Of a stretch of 64,000 nucleotides of DNA, positions 18,173 to 27,422 are shown piece by piece; positions within the stretch are counted from its first letter, which is position 1; every line of letters starts with the position of its first letter. This DNA is from Leptolyngbyaceae cyanobacterium JSC-12 (GTDB lineage Bacteria; Cyanobacteriota; Cyanobacteriia; Leptolyngbyales; Leptolyngbyaceae): assembly GCA_000309945.1 (NCBI GenBank), contig CM001633.1, forward strand, positions 4,815,793 through 4,879,792. The letters run 5' to 3'. The notes below the pieces were generated by a model that saw nothing but the letters and a program-made list of their open reading frames with translations, was not told the DNA's origin and did no database searches. A program made the translations under genes and the position numbers.

Positions 18173-20065
18173 TCAGCGTTGGGCAACTCCCCCAGAGCGA
18201 TGCTGGGAGATGAATGCGGCTTGAATTTGTGGATCATTCACCAGGTACGCCGTGAATATTGCAGAAGGGGTGCTGCGAACAAACCGGAAAGGATTGCGTT
18301 CTGCAATACCTAGATAAACATCGATGTGATTCTCCTTTACGGCTGCCCCCACATCTGCCGCATAAAAATACCCATCATGCACAGTTTGCTGCCCCGATGG
18401 GAGAGTTACCACAGTTCCACGAGCTTCAGGAATATAAATTACCGAGCCAATAGGAATTACGGTCTTATCAACCGCGATCGTCCGGTAGGGCACTAGTTGA
18501 TTGCCACCCACCCCCTCTCCATAAAGAGTATTGGATAACTTGAAGCGGACTCGATTTGTAGCAGCTAAGGTTTTTAGCTTGGGATAAAAAGGAGCACAAT
18601 CAACCTGAGCTGTGTCTCCCCGTCCTGCAAAGTTAAAAGTTCCTAAAATCTGCTGTCCATTTGCAACCCGTACACTGCCTTCTAATGCCGCTGCACACCA
18701 GTCTTTGTGAGAAAGGGTCACTCCCAAGTTATTGCCTGCAAGGTCAAGTAGGGGATACCCGTTTGAGGCAACCTGAGCTTGATGAGTGTAGTAGTAAGTA
18801 GCCCACAAGGAGGGGAGTTGAGCCAGGGTATTAACATTGGGTTGAGGTAAATTAAACATCCCTGTTCCTGCACCAGATGGAGCAGTTGGCAGAGCGCTGG
18901 CAACTGGAGTTGCAGAGGTTGATAAGACTCCAGAATTAATTGATGTAGATAAAATTTGCGCATTCAGATTTTGAGTTGCCAGTTGCCGCTGTAGAGAAGT
19001 TGCGATTGTGCGATCGCGAAACACCCCTACCTGCATGGCAGTTTGACCATTTACAGTTGTCCAAAATGCCGCCGGAACAAATTGGCGTATTTGATGTTGT
19101 TGTTCCAATGTTGGGGCAATTACAACAACGCGATAACCTGCTATAGCTTCATTGCTGCTGGATAGGGATGGGGTACTGAGACTTGGCAAAGGGTTTCCAG
19201 GAACTACCACTGAGCCTTGAGAACGAACATTTCCTGTAAATGATAAAGATTTTGGAGCAGCACTGGGCGTAGAGTTACTTGGTGTGGTTGGAACCACATA
19301 GTTCCCTGGCGTATTGGTTGGGACAGGATTTGATTGGGGGAATCCAGGTTGTACTTCTGTTTGGGGCAGGGTACCAGGGGCGATATATTCACCTGGAACT
19401 GATCGAATCGGTTGAGAAGTGGGTAATTCTGGGTTCGCCGCTGGCGGTTGAGGAGGGAAAGGTCTGGGGACAACGGGGGAGAGGGGAGACGCTGTATTGG
19501 CTAATTCTCTTAGGTTGCGATCGCTGGTGAAATAAAGATGTCCTACTGGTTTACCATTATGAACTCGTCGAGTTAGCCGCCAACTTGGATCTAGATTGAT
19601 TTTCAAAAAACCATCAGCTAATCCGTTAGTACGGCCTATCTCAAAAAATTCGACTTCTCTATCAGTTAACGAAAATCCAATGAGTACCAGCTCGTTTTGT
19701 CTACGAGCAAGGCGAAGACTATAGCGTTTACCTAAATCTTCTCGAGCAACCCGCACTGAATAAGCATTGCTGTCTGTGCTACGACCACAAATCCCGGTAA
19801 AGTCAAATTCCATGAATAGTGGCTCAATTGTGGTGGGGTTGCTGCCAACTTCACGCCAACAGAGACGGCGATTATTTAACTGCTCAAAGATCAACAGTTT
19901 GTGGCTACCTGTCGTGCCAATTGGAGCGGCCATGATGACGAATCGAGAAGGATCTTCAATTTCTAGATGGTCGAATTGCACCGTTTGAGCAGAGGTAGGA
20001 TGCACAACACTGCTAAGCCCCAGTGCGACGATGAGAGCTAACTGCGAACCCAATGCACGTTTCAT
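18173..20065 (-). CDS. Secreted DUF3747 protein with C-terminal 3D domain
   Basis: 630 residues from ATG 20065, giving a clean signal peptide (MKRALGSQLALIVALGLSSVVHPTSA); the frame is open 23 codons further upstream. Order: DUF3747 (about 25-200, cyanobacteria-specific), a Pro-rich linker, an SPOR-like segment (YRVVVIAPTLEQQHQIRQF...GVFRDRTIATSLQRQL) and a C-terminal 3D domain whose three Asp are in IAVDKTVIPIG, YFYAADVGAA and HIDVYLG. 3D domains occur in lytic transglycosylases such as MltA, so a cell-wall role in the periplasm is likely. Catalysis is inferred, not shown. Confidence 0.82.
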   Translation of the reverse strand: MKRALGSQLALIVALGLSSVVHPTSAQTVQFDHLEIEDPSRFVIMAAPIGTTGSHKLLIFEQLNNRRLCWREVGSNPTTIEPLFMEFDFTGICGRSTDSNAYSVRVAREDLGKRYSLRLARRQNELVLIGFSLTDREVEFFEIGRTNGLADGFLKINLDPSWRLTRRVHNGKPVGHLYFTSDRNLRELANTASPLSPVVPRPFPPQPPAANPELPTSQPIRSVPGEYIAPGTLPQTEVQPGFPQSNPVPTNTPGNYVVPTTPSNSTPSAAPKSLSFTGNVRSQGSVVVPGNPLPSLSTPSLSSSNEAIAGYRVVVIAPTLEQQHQIRQFVPAAFWTTVNGQTAMQVGVFRDRTIATSLQRQLATQNLNAQILSTSINSGVLSTSATPVASALPTAPSGAGTGMFNLPQPNVNTLAQLPSLWATYYYTHQAQVASNGYPLLDLAGNNLGVTLSHKDWCAAALEGSVRVANGQQILGTFNFAGRGDTAQVDCAPFYPKLKTLAATNRVRFKLSNTLYGEGVGGNQLVPYRTIAVDKTVIPIGSVIYIPEARGTVVTLPSGQQTVHDGYFYAADVGAAVKENHIDVYLGIAERNPFRFVRSTPSAIFTAYLVNDPQIQAAFISQHRSGGVAQR

Positions 20066-20329
20066 GGTGGTTAACTGTTCAATTCTTTGACGTGAGGTAT
20101 GAGATTGAATGATATTCGTCCTGTTGAATTTCATTCACTGAGTTTTGTGACGTTCAGGACGGAATTAAGTTGCATGAAAGGTGGTGTAGTAGTTGGAGGC
20201 AATCACGTTAAGCTTCCAGAATGACATACTTCTCCAACCGCATGAACCAGTCTGCAATAATTACGAGCCAACCAGTTGAATACTCTAACTTATAATCAAC
20301 TGGCTGACTTCTTCGGCTTCCCAACCTGC

Positions 20330-20716
20330 CTATGCTAGAAACGTGACTTGAGCTTGGGTAGCTTCCCACAGCTTGATTACCCACATTTCAGTTAAGTGAG
20401 AAAACGCTGTAACAAATATGCCTTCTTGCGCTTCCACAGTCTCTGCCAGCCAGCTTCCGTAAACGGTCAGTTCAACAAATTCATCATCCACAGGGGCGAT
20501 AGTCATGGTTGGGGGGTGCTCCAGTTGTAGCGATCGCCGTAGTTGAGCTAAACCAGGCGTATTCGCTGCTAACAGGAAGGAAGCAGTACCAGGCTCAATA
20601 TGCAACCGTTGCCCTGCTCGAATTGCCAACATCACTCGTTGAGCAACCAATACTTCCAGGGGAACTGCTGCTCGCTCCAGGTGCAATCCATGTTCGGTAT
20701 ATGTCAGCTTCAACAT
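20330..20716 (-). CDS. alr0857-type cyanobacterial protein of unknown function
   Basis: 128 residues: MLKLTYTEHGLHLERAAVPLEVLVAQRVMLA, then RLHIEPGTASFLLAANTPGL and a C-terminal VTAFSHLTEMWVIKLWEATQ. I recognise this as a small cyanobacteria-restricted family similar to Anabaena alr0857; no function is known. Soluble, no signal peptide. It lies between the DUF3747 gene and the HNH pseudogene, all on the minus strand. Confidence 0.65.
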   Translation of the reverse strand: MLKLTYTEHGLHLERAAVPLEVLVAQRVMLAIRAGQRLHIEPGTASFLLAANTPGLAQLRRSLQLEHPPTMTIAPVDDEFVELTVYGSWLAETVEAQEGIFVTAFSHLTEMWVIKLWEATQAQVTFLA

Positions 20717-20803
20717 TACTTGGGATCTCCCATCAGTGGAGGGGTTTTCAAGGTGTGCGAGTGCCAGGGAAAGGAAGCTTTCTCAGCACTCGTTGCTTCA
20801 GTC

Positions 20804-21176
20804 TTATTTCCCAGTCCTGGCTTGTTCTTGCCAAAACTGTTCTGCAAAGGCGATCGCCGGATGCATAGGCACTCTAGGTCTTACTAACAGCGGCATTTTC
20901 GCCTCGACTGGGGTGCGATCGCCCTTTTTGGAGTTGCACCGTTCGCAAGCTGCTACCACGTTGTCCCAGGTGTAGGTACCTCACGGGATCCAGAGTGAGA
21001 CGCTTGGTGCTGCCGCAGTACTGGCGAGTGTGGTTATCCCGACAAAATACTTCCCGACGATTCACAGGCGGCACTTTCCAGGAGCGTTCTGGATTGGTTG
21101 CTGTGAGATAGTTTTGGGAAACCACCACCACGGAGTTTTGCAAAACGTTGGTTTCGCTGTATTGTCGAGGTTTCAT
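20804..21176 (-). pseudogene. HNH endonuclease pseudogene (deletions, frameshift, lost Cys)
   Basis: The N-terminal frame reads VVVVSQNYL then NPERSWKVPPVNRREVFCRDNHTRQYCGSTKRLTLD. In the intact family this is followed by HVIPRSKGG-TxTWDNVV. Here the histidine-containing strand is deleted and the frame shifts; the correct continuation TYTWDNVVAACERCNSKKGD runs in the next frame to MHPAIAFAEQFWQEQARTGK and a stop at 20804. Further damage: the segment between SQNYL and NPERSW is missing, and the first zinc Cys is Arg (HTRQYCG). The HNH catalytic His and one metal ligand are therefore lost. The terminal frame is still well conserved, so the decay looks recent. Confidence 0.85.
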
Positions 21177-21200
21177 GGCTCAAATGCTCCTAAAAAATAA

Positions 21201-21229
21201 CCCCCGCTTCTAACAGATAGGAGCGGGGG
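21201..21229 (-). terminator. GC-rich hairpin upstream of the HNH pseudogene
   Basis: Stem CCCCCGCT (21201-21208) pairs with AGCGGGGG (21222-21229), with possible inner CTA/TAG pairs. On the minus strand it is followed by TTATTTTTTAGG, 25 nt before the HNH ATG. It could be a terminator of upstream transcription or a leader hairpin of the endonuclease gene. Confidence 0.6.
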
Positions 21230-21932
21230 CTTTAGCACAGTGGCTTCATTGTTATGTGAGCACAGGTCGATACCTGCCCTTCCCGCTCAAGTTATGTGAA
21301 ATTCGTTGATCTCGATTTAGCAAATCCTGAAAAACGACAAAAATTCTGCCAAGAAAAATTGCATACAGTCCTGCGATGACGGATTTACCGCTAATTAGCA
21401 AACCGCCCCACTCACGCTCAAACAGCGCAGCGATCGCCGGATGCTCGCTGGTGGGTCGGCAATGCATGGCGCTAGAGGTGGCTGGGAGACGTATCAACAT
21501 GACTGAAGAGATATGTTACAAAATTATTGCTTTAATACTACAGGATGTAGCATTTACTTGTCTACAGTGTGGAAATCAATTTTGAGTTAGAAAATTCCGG
21601 AGATAGCCTGAAGTTTTTTTGTGGAAACGGTAGATGAGCGATCGCTGACATTCGCAAAAACCATCCGGAGCAAGGACGTACACCCTGGTTTCCTTTTTTA
21701 GAGATTTTTCGCACACCTTAGTGTTCCCGGTACAAGAAGTCCCCTGCGACTTCTGCTTCAGCTTGCGATCTCAAAGGATGTTTCAGCTTGCAATTCTCAA
21801 GGACTATCCAAAAACCTTCTTGTAGGTAGGTGTTGCCCACTCTACCTGGTGAAAATACCTCAAGCTGACTAACCCATGCCCTATCAGCCCCCTTGTCAAT
21901 ATCACATTACCTGTAAGAAAGAGCCACTGTTT
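21230..21932. other. Gene-poor stretch between HNH pseudogene and GMC gene
   Basis: About 700 bp. Short frames on both strands show no recognisable product. The minus-strand frame at 21252-21500 contains HPAIAALFEREW, loosely like the end of the HNH protein (MHPAIAFAEQFWQEQ), so part may be a second decayed copy; the match is short and I am not sure. A HIP1 site and several AT-rich patches are present; no clear promoter. Confidence 0.35.
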
Positions 21933-23091
21933 ATGTTTACCATTCGCTTTCAAACGACTCAGTATCGCCCCGACCTGATTGTGACCCTCCGCAACAGTGT
22001 GGATGGATGGGATAAAGACATTAGCGGCATTTACGAAAACGATGAATGGCGTTTTGAATTCCCTGAAGCACGCTATCTCCAGGGAATGCAATTCAAATTC
22101 GTGTTGGAAACAACCTATTGGATGAATGGGCAAAACTTACAAATTTTCCCCACAGCCAATGCCAACTTTGTGTTTAACGAAGTAGCTGTTCAGTTTCCAT
22201 TAATCGATGAAATGGTGGTGGAAAACTCCCATGTTCAACGGCTTTTCTTTCCACCCAACCTGAATGAAAACCAACGATTTGATGTGATTGTGATTGGGTC
22301 TGGAGTTGGTGGTGGCATTGTAGCAGACCAATGCTCTGATCAGGGTTTGAATGTGCTGGTGTTGGAAGCGGGAAGTTACCTGTTCCCAACGCACGTTGCC
22401 AACCTGCCACGTCAGCATCAAGTCGGTCAGTTCAGCAAACATGTGTGGGGACTGTACGATGAATTTAGAGTCACTAACTACACCAACACGGCGAACTCTA
22501 ACTTCAATGGCGGACAGGCATTTAATCTCGGTGGGCGATCGCTGTTCTGGGGTGGGCTGATTCCTCGCATGATGTCCTGGGAACTGGATTTTTGGTCACC
22601 TGAGATTAAGCAATACCTGGAAAGCAATGGCTACAACCTGGCAGAAGATTTGATGAATCGCAGTGCCTTACCTGCTTCCCCCTATCACCAAGCTGTGAAG
22701 CGATCGCTGCGAGATGCCCTCCCCGAATTCAACCATCTGGATGCACCTATCGCAGTGCAATATTCCAACGGCGGTCTCAGCACTATTCCCACTGGAATGT
22801 TCTCCACTGCGGACTTGCTCATGGAGGCAATGCTAACCAACGGATCTTCTGGCAACCAAACCCTTGCCATTAACCTCAACCACGTCGTCACCCAAATTCA
22901 AACTGATGGTGACAACGTAACAGGGGTAACAGCTTATGATTTAATTGCCAGGAAATATCGCACCTACCGGGCAAAAGCCGTCGTGTTAGCCGCTGGCACC
23001 GTTGAAAGCGCCAAAATCGCTCAACTGAGCAACCTCCGCAACCCTAATAGCCTGATCGGCACAGGTATTACGGATCACCCCATCTACTTCA
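21933..23091 (+). pseudogene. GMC oxidoreductase, N-terminal part (gene split by IS)
   Basis: First part of a GMC-family flavoprotein from ATG 21933 (MFTIRFQTTQYRPDLIVTL) up to the insertion point. The first about 85 residues look like a carbohydrate-binding (CBM20-like) beta domain. Then comes the FAD-binding Rossmann motif FDVIVIGSGVGGGIVADQ with the ADP-ribose acidic end LVLEAGSY. Removing the IS and one copy of its target duplication joins DHPIYFT to HFAIPANSP in frame, giving about 593 residues with 24555-25177. As it stands, translation would run into the IS and stop at 23117. An ORF start at 21876 is also open. Confidence 0.88.
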
Positions 23092-24547
23092 CACAACTTG
23101 GCAAGTTACCGAAGTAGAAAAAACGATCGCCAATCAACTGGGGAGGAGAGCTTGTAAAATCTGTTCATTTGTATGTCCGTGAGAACATCGCGTCACAATG
23201 AATTGCAGCAAATCATCAAAGGCTTGACGAGTGAGGGTATAGAGCTTCTGTCCCACCGTTTGCTTGCCTTGAGCAAACTCAAATCGTTCAGATTGTGCGC
23301 CAGAACAGGCAGTCCGTTGCAGAATCGACTGCGCCACGCAACTAAGACGGAAGTGACGGTTGACCGCTTCCTCGTTCCGCACCTGAGCCGACTCTAGCCC
23401 GGTGTGCTGTTTGCTCACCTCATGAAAGACCTCGCAGGACCATCGATAACTCCAAGTCTGCATGACTCGCCCACTTTCCCAATGCAACGCATCGGTGAGC
23501 AGGAAGCGAGGTGGGTCTTGTAAATCTGCTTGCTCGTGGACGATGACCAATCGCTTGCGTCCAAACTTCTTGAGGCGCACGACTTTGGTAAATGCCCAAA
23601 TCGGTTTCGTTTCGCCGTTGCGGCAAGTGACTTGAATCGGGCGAAAGCTCTCTGGGTGATGGATTCTGAGTTCTAAACCAATCGCATCTACCCGTTGCCA
23701 TTGGTCATTCCACAAGATGTTGCGAGAACTTTCAACTTCACTCACCCAGTGTTTTCCTGCGGACTCAATCATGGTGGTTAACTCAACAGTCAACACCCCA
23801 TTGTCAAACGCATAATCGGCGGTGGGAAATTGTCCTTCCGCTTCCACTTGGCGCACAATCTCGACGGCAATCTCGGTGCGTTTGCGATACTCCAATCGAT
23901 TCTTGTGATAATGCAACATCTCAATCAGTCGTTCTCGCACTTGGTCTAAATCGTCATAGTGGGATTTTGCCGTCACCTTCAGATACTCCCGTTCTGCCAC
24001 TGAAAAATCTGGAAACTGCACCACCACGTCAATCCCATCAATTAGGTGGCGGTTCGCAATCGTCGCCGTCACCACCGTTTGAAAGCAACTCATCCGATGT
24101 TCCACATAATCATAGGATCGCTTCACCCCAAAGATCTGCTTGCCCCAATCGTGATGGCTGAGCGTCCAATCCAGACTGATGACTTCTCGCCCTCGCCCCT
24201 GATGCTCTTTGGCTATCACAGCACGATGATGGGACATTAACTCTGAACTCCTCCAGCCCGCCTCAAACACCGCTGCGTGCATCGCTCTTCGTCCGCCGAC
24301 CTCCCCACCTGCTACCCATTGTCCGGCAATCCCTTGCAAGGTTTTGTTCTCACTCAACAGCAATCCGGTCACATAGCGACTCACCTGCTCAAAGCCTGCG
24401 CCTCGGCAGAACAGGTCTCGATATTTCCCAAACTCTTGAGCAATCGTCGATGGCACAGCGACAAAGGGCAGCATGATACGGCTACGGCTAACGTCTCCTA
24501 CATTTTCTGCTTATCTTTTTCCTTTCTGGGTAACTTGCCAAGTCGTG
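23092..24547. mobile_element. Insertion sequence, IS4-like, 1,456 bp
   Basis: Ends are 19-bp inverted repeats: CACAACTTGGCAAGTTACC at 23092-23110 and, on the other strand at 24529-24547, CACGACTTGGCAAGTTACC (one mismatch). It is flanked by an exact 7-bp duplication TACTTCA (23085-23091 and 24548-24554). It carries one intact transposase gene. Removing the element plus one duplication restores the host GMC frame exactly, which confirms the boundaries. Confidence 0.93.
23134..24474 (-). CDS. DDE transposase, IS4/IS701-like
   Basis: 446 residues, intact. Motifs consistent with an IS4-superfamily DDE enzyme: the first Asp in ISLDWTLSHHDWG, a candidate second Asp in TADYAFDNGVLTVEL, and the Glu in the YRWSCEVFHEVSK signature. 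The N-terminus (SRYVTGLLLSENKTLQGIAGQWV) matches IS701/IS4-type transposases that many cyanobacteria carry. It occupies nearly the whole element and is transcribed against the disrupted GMC gene. The 7-bp target duplication fits IS4-type groups better than IS701 (4 bp). Confidence 0.88.
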   Translation of the reverse strand: MLPFVAVPSTIAQEFGKYRDLFCRGAGFEQVSRYVTGLLLSENKTLQGIAGQWVAGGEVGGRRAMHAAVFEAGWRSSELMSHHRAVIAKEHQGRGREVISLDWTLSHHDWGKQIFGVKRSYDYVEHRMSCFQTVVTATIANRHLIDGIDVVVQFPDFSVAEREYLKVTAKSHYDDLDQVRERLIEMLHYHKNRLEYRKRTEIAVEIVRQVEAEGQFPTADYAFDNGVLTVELTTMIESAGKHWVSEVESSRNILWNDQWQRVDAIGLELRIHHPESFRPIQVTCRNGETKPIWAFTKVVRLKKFGRKRLVIVHEQADLQDPPRFLLTDALHWESGRVMQTWSYRWSCEVFHEVSKQHTGLESAQVRNEEAVNRHFRLSCVAQSILQRTACSGAQSERFEFAQGKQTVGQKLYTLTRQAFDDLLQFIVTRCSHGHTNEQILQALLPS

Positions 24548-24554
24548 TACTTCA

Positions 24555-25177
24555 CCCACTTTGCGATTCCCGCTAACTCTCCCTTCTACAATCCGCTAGA
24601 GTGCAGCAAGATTGTGTCCCAGCATCGCAACATCTCTGCGACTAACCATGCCTACAATGTGGTGTTGGAGTTAGGAGCCGACTTTAACCAGGGACGTTTT
24701 GTAGATGACGATACCCTGAGACGGCATCAGCAACTCAAGAACAACATGATGCTGTGCGAAATTGTCTTTTTGTTTAATTCGCCACTGATGGACGGTAATA
24801 CTGTACGTCAGGTCGGTTCTGCCAATGTCAAACCTCAGGTCACGATGCAACGCAGTCCCAGTGCTGATCCATTCTGGGGTGAAATGAATGCCCTCAAAGA
24901 TCGGATTATCAACACTTTGGGTGGCGTTCCCTTGCCAGGTGGCAACCTCAACCTGAATGAAGCTGGATTAGGGAGTGTGGCGCACGAAGTTGGTACACTC
25001 CGCATGGGTGCTCCCAACAACAGCGTGGTTAATACCAACCTCAAGTTCCATGCCTATAACAACCTGTATGCTTGTGACTTATCAGTGTTTCCCACCTCTC
25101 CCGCCGCGAACCCCACACTCACCCTAGCAGCTCTGGCAATCCGATTAGCCGATCACTTAAAACAGGTTGTGGGCTAA
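24555..25177 (+). pseudogene. GMC oxidoreductase, C-terminal part (gene split by IS)
   Basis: Second part of the interrupted gene, beginning CAC TTT GCG ATT (HFAIPANSP) after the shared ACC codon. It contains the GMC C-terminal region EAGLGSVAHEVGTLRMG (catalytic His), then YACDLSVFPTSPAANPTLTLAALAIRLADHL, the FAD-contacting end of GMC enzymes. An open frame begins inside the IS at 24473, but its first codons are IS sequence. Without a promoter reading out of the element this half should be silent. Confidence 0.88.
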
Positions 25178-25182
25178 CTTCT

Positions 25183-25230
25183 ATCTCTGTCAGGAGTATG
25201 CAACTGTGTGCTCTGACAGAGATTTATCAG
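25183..25230 (+). terminator. Terminator-like hairpin after the GMC gene
   Basis: Stem ATCTCTGTCAG (25183-25193) pairs perfectly with CTGACAGAGAT (25213-25223), 19-nt loop, followed by TTATCAG. It lies 5 nt past the GMC stop codon. The T-tract is weak. Confidence 0.7.
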
Positions 25231-25241
25231 CCTGTGGAGGC

Positions 25242-25282
25242 GCGATCGCTCAACTCAAACGAATTGCCGCTTGAGCGATCGC
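25242..25282. repeat. Inverted repeat with HIP1 octamers in both arms
   Basis: GCGATCGCTCAA (25242-25253) and TTGAGCGATCGC (25271-25282) form a perfect 12-bp inverted repeat around a 17-nt centre. It sits just after the GMC terminator hairpin and 68 nt before the next ATG. Because HIP1 is itself a palindrome, each arm is also self-complementary. Confidence 0.75.
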
Positions 25283-25349
25283 ATCGTTCACTCAGATCAT
25301 CCATCAAACAGGATAATGGGCATGATGGTTTTTTTCGCGATCGCTGCTC

Positions 25350-26675
25350 ATGACTAGCCAGCCCAAGATTATTGTTCTCGATGATGACCCCACTGGATCG
25401 CAAACGGTGCATAGCTGCTTGCTGTTGATGCAGTGGGATGTGGAGACGCTGAGAATTGGGCTACAGGATGACGCTCCGATTTTCTTTGTGTTGACAAATA
25501 CGCGGGCACTCACTCCCGATAAAGCCGCTGCTGTAACACGAGAGGTGTGTCACAACCTAAAGGAAGCGATCGCGCTAGAAAATATTCCCGATTTCCTGAT
25601 TGTCAGCCGTTCCGACTCCACCTTACGGGGACACTACCCCACCGAAACCGATGTAATTGCAGAAGAACTCGGTCCGTTTGATGCCCATTTCCTCACGCCT
25701 GCTTTTTTCGAAGGGGGACGGGTCACCCGTAACAGTGTGCATTACTTGAAAGTGAATGGAGTAGATACGCCCGTTCATGAAACGGAGTTTGCCCGGGATT
25801 CCGTGTTTGGTTATAGCACCGGGTATCTGCCCGATTATGTGGAGGAGAAAACCCAGGGGCGCATTAAAAGTGAGCAGGTGGAACGGTTTTTGCTGGCAGA
25901 AATTCGGCAAGGAGTGCGTGATCGCCTGCTGAACTTGCACGATAACCAGTGTTGCGCGGTCGATGCTGAAACTCAGGAGGATATGAACCGCTTTGCTCAA
26001 GATGTTTTGGCGGCGGCATCTCAGGGCAAACGGTTTTTGTTTCGGAGTGCTGCCAGTTTGTTAACGGCGTTGGCGAATCTGCCCCCACAAGCGATCGCTC
26101 CGGAGAACATGGCGCAATACGTTCGGGATGGTAAACCCGGTGCCATAATCGTCGGCTCTCATGTCAAAAAAACCACTGAGCAGTTACAAAATCTTTTACA
26201 ACAATCTGGTGTAGTCGGCATTGAGGTAGACGTAGCGCGATTGTTAGACCGTTCTTTCGATCCGCGTGCTGTATTACTAGCAGAGGCGAGCGCTAAAGTG
26301 GCAGAAATTCACCACAGCGGCAAAACTCCCGTTATTTACACCAGTCGGCAAGAACTCACCTTTGATGATGTGCAAACTCGTCTGGATTTTGGGGAAGCGG
26401 TTTCCGGCTTACTGATGGATATTTTGAAAAATCTTCCCGCTGATATTGGATTTCTCATCAGCAAAGGCGGCATTACGTCCAACGACACCCTCAGCACGGG
26501 ATTAGCACTTCGTACTGCTCGATTACTGGGTCAGGTGTTGCCCGGTGTTTCAATGGTACGCACTCCCACAGATCATCCTCAGTTTGCCAATCTACCCGTG
26601 GTGCTGTTTCCTGGCAATGTAGGAGATGCTACAGGTTTGGCGATCGTGTATCAACGGTTGAGCAAATCCGTTTAA
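25350..26675 (+). CDS. Four-carbon acid sugar kinase family (DUF1537) protein
   Basis: 441 residues. The N-terminal sugar-binding domain starts KIIVLDDDPTGSQTVHSC and contains VSRSDSTLRGHYPTETDV; the C-terminal nucleotide-binding domain has GAIIVGSHVKKTTEQL and ISKGGITSNDTLSTGL. Characterised relatives (OtnK, DtnK) phosphorylate D-erythronate, L-threonate or D-threonate. None of the usual catabolic partners (dehydrogenase, aldolase, isomerase) is adjacent, so the substrate is open. Its stop overlaps the convergent GAP-family gene by 4 nt. Confidence 0.85.
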   Translation: MTSQPKIIVLDDDPTGSQTVHSCLLLMQWDVETLRIGLQDDAPIFFVLTNTRALTPDKAAAVTREVCHNLKEAIALENIPDFLIVSRSDSTLRGHYPTETDVIAEELGPFDAHFLTPAFFEGGRVTRNSVHYLKVNGVDTPVHETEFARDSVFGYSTGYLPDYVEEKTQGRIKSEQVERFLLAEIRQGVRDRLLNLHDNQCCAVDAETQEDMNRFAQDVLAAASQGKRFLFRSAASLLTALANLPPQAIAPENMAQYVRDGKPGAIIVGSHVKKTTEQLQNLLQQSGVVGIEVDVARLLDRSFDPRAVLLAEASAKVAEIHHSGKTPVIYTSRQELTFDDVQTRLDFGEAVSGLLMDILKNLPADIGFLISKGGITSNDTLSTGLALRTARLLGQVLPGVSMVRTPTDHPQFANLPVVLFPGNVGDATGLAIVYQRLSKSV

Positions 26676-27352
26676 GCCAGAAAACCACTGATGCCAGAGT
26701 AGAAGAAGAAGATACCAAATACTAAGGACACCACGATCGCAATGGGTCGATTATTTTCTGTCAACCAATCTGACAGTTGAGCCAAGGTCGCTTTTGACCT
26801 GGTTGGTCTCAGGATACAAATCAAGATTGGAATTAGCAGCAGCAATTGTGCCAGCAGAATAAAGAGCAGATAAGTGATCACGCTGGATAGTTGCCCCAAT
26901 TCTGCAGCGGCGATCGTCGTCAGGGCGCTGAGGGTAAACACCCATAACTTGGCACTAATTAGAGGGAACGCAAACCCAAAGCCAAATGCCTGGAGCGGAG
27001 TGGCTCTATCAATTCGGGTGAACCACTTTGGCAGTGGCGTATCTGCGTCATCTTCTCCGCTCCATTTTTTATACGCCGCAATCAACAAAAGAATGCCCAG
27101 CACTAGCAGCAGGGTAGAAATCACGGGGCCCTTGCCGCTACCTTTCTCCGCCGTTGCGATCGCTTCAGCCAGAATTAGCCCAAATATTACCCCCTGTAGA
27201 ATACGAGTCAGCGTCATCCCACCCACATAAGCGATCGCTTTCAGCAAGCCGTATCGGGGACTTCTCAGCAGCAGCACACCAATAATAATTTGCACCGGAA
27301 CAACAGCACTGCCAATGATGTATGGCAACAGTGAAATGAACAGGGGTTCCAT
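26672..27352 (-). CDS. GAP-family (Sap-like) six-helix membrane protein
   Basis: 226 residues from ATG 27352 (a TTG one codon upstream is the alternative). Six hydrophobic helices in two groups of three, separated by a charged loop (YKKWSGEDDADTPLPKWFTRIDRATP), as in the GAP/Sap family related to LysE-type exporters. The conserved FPLISAKLWVFTLSALTTIAAA segment lies at the start of the second half. Mycobacterial members help export lipids and peptidolipids; the cyanobacterial role is unknown. Confidence 0.75.
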   Translation of the reverse strand: MEPLFISLLPYIIGSAVVPVQIIIGVLLLRSPRYGLLKAIAYVGGMTLTRILQGVIFGLILAEAIATAEKGSGKGPVISTLLLVLGILLLIAAYKKWSGEDDADTPLPKWFTRIDRATPLQAFGFGFAFPLISAKLWVFTLSALTTIAAAELGQLSSVITYLLFILLAQLLLLIPILICILRPTRSKATLAQLSDWLTENNRPIAIVVSLVFGIFFFYSGISGFLA

Positions 27353-27422
27353 CAATGCTTCATCCTTTTGCTGCCTTAACCTAATTATCGTTTGCGATCA
27401 AGAATTTGAGCATCCATTAGTC

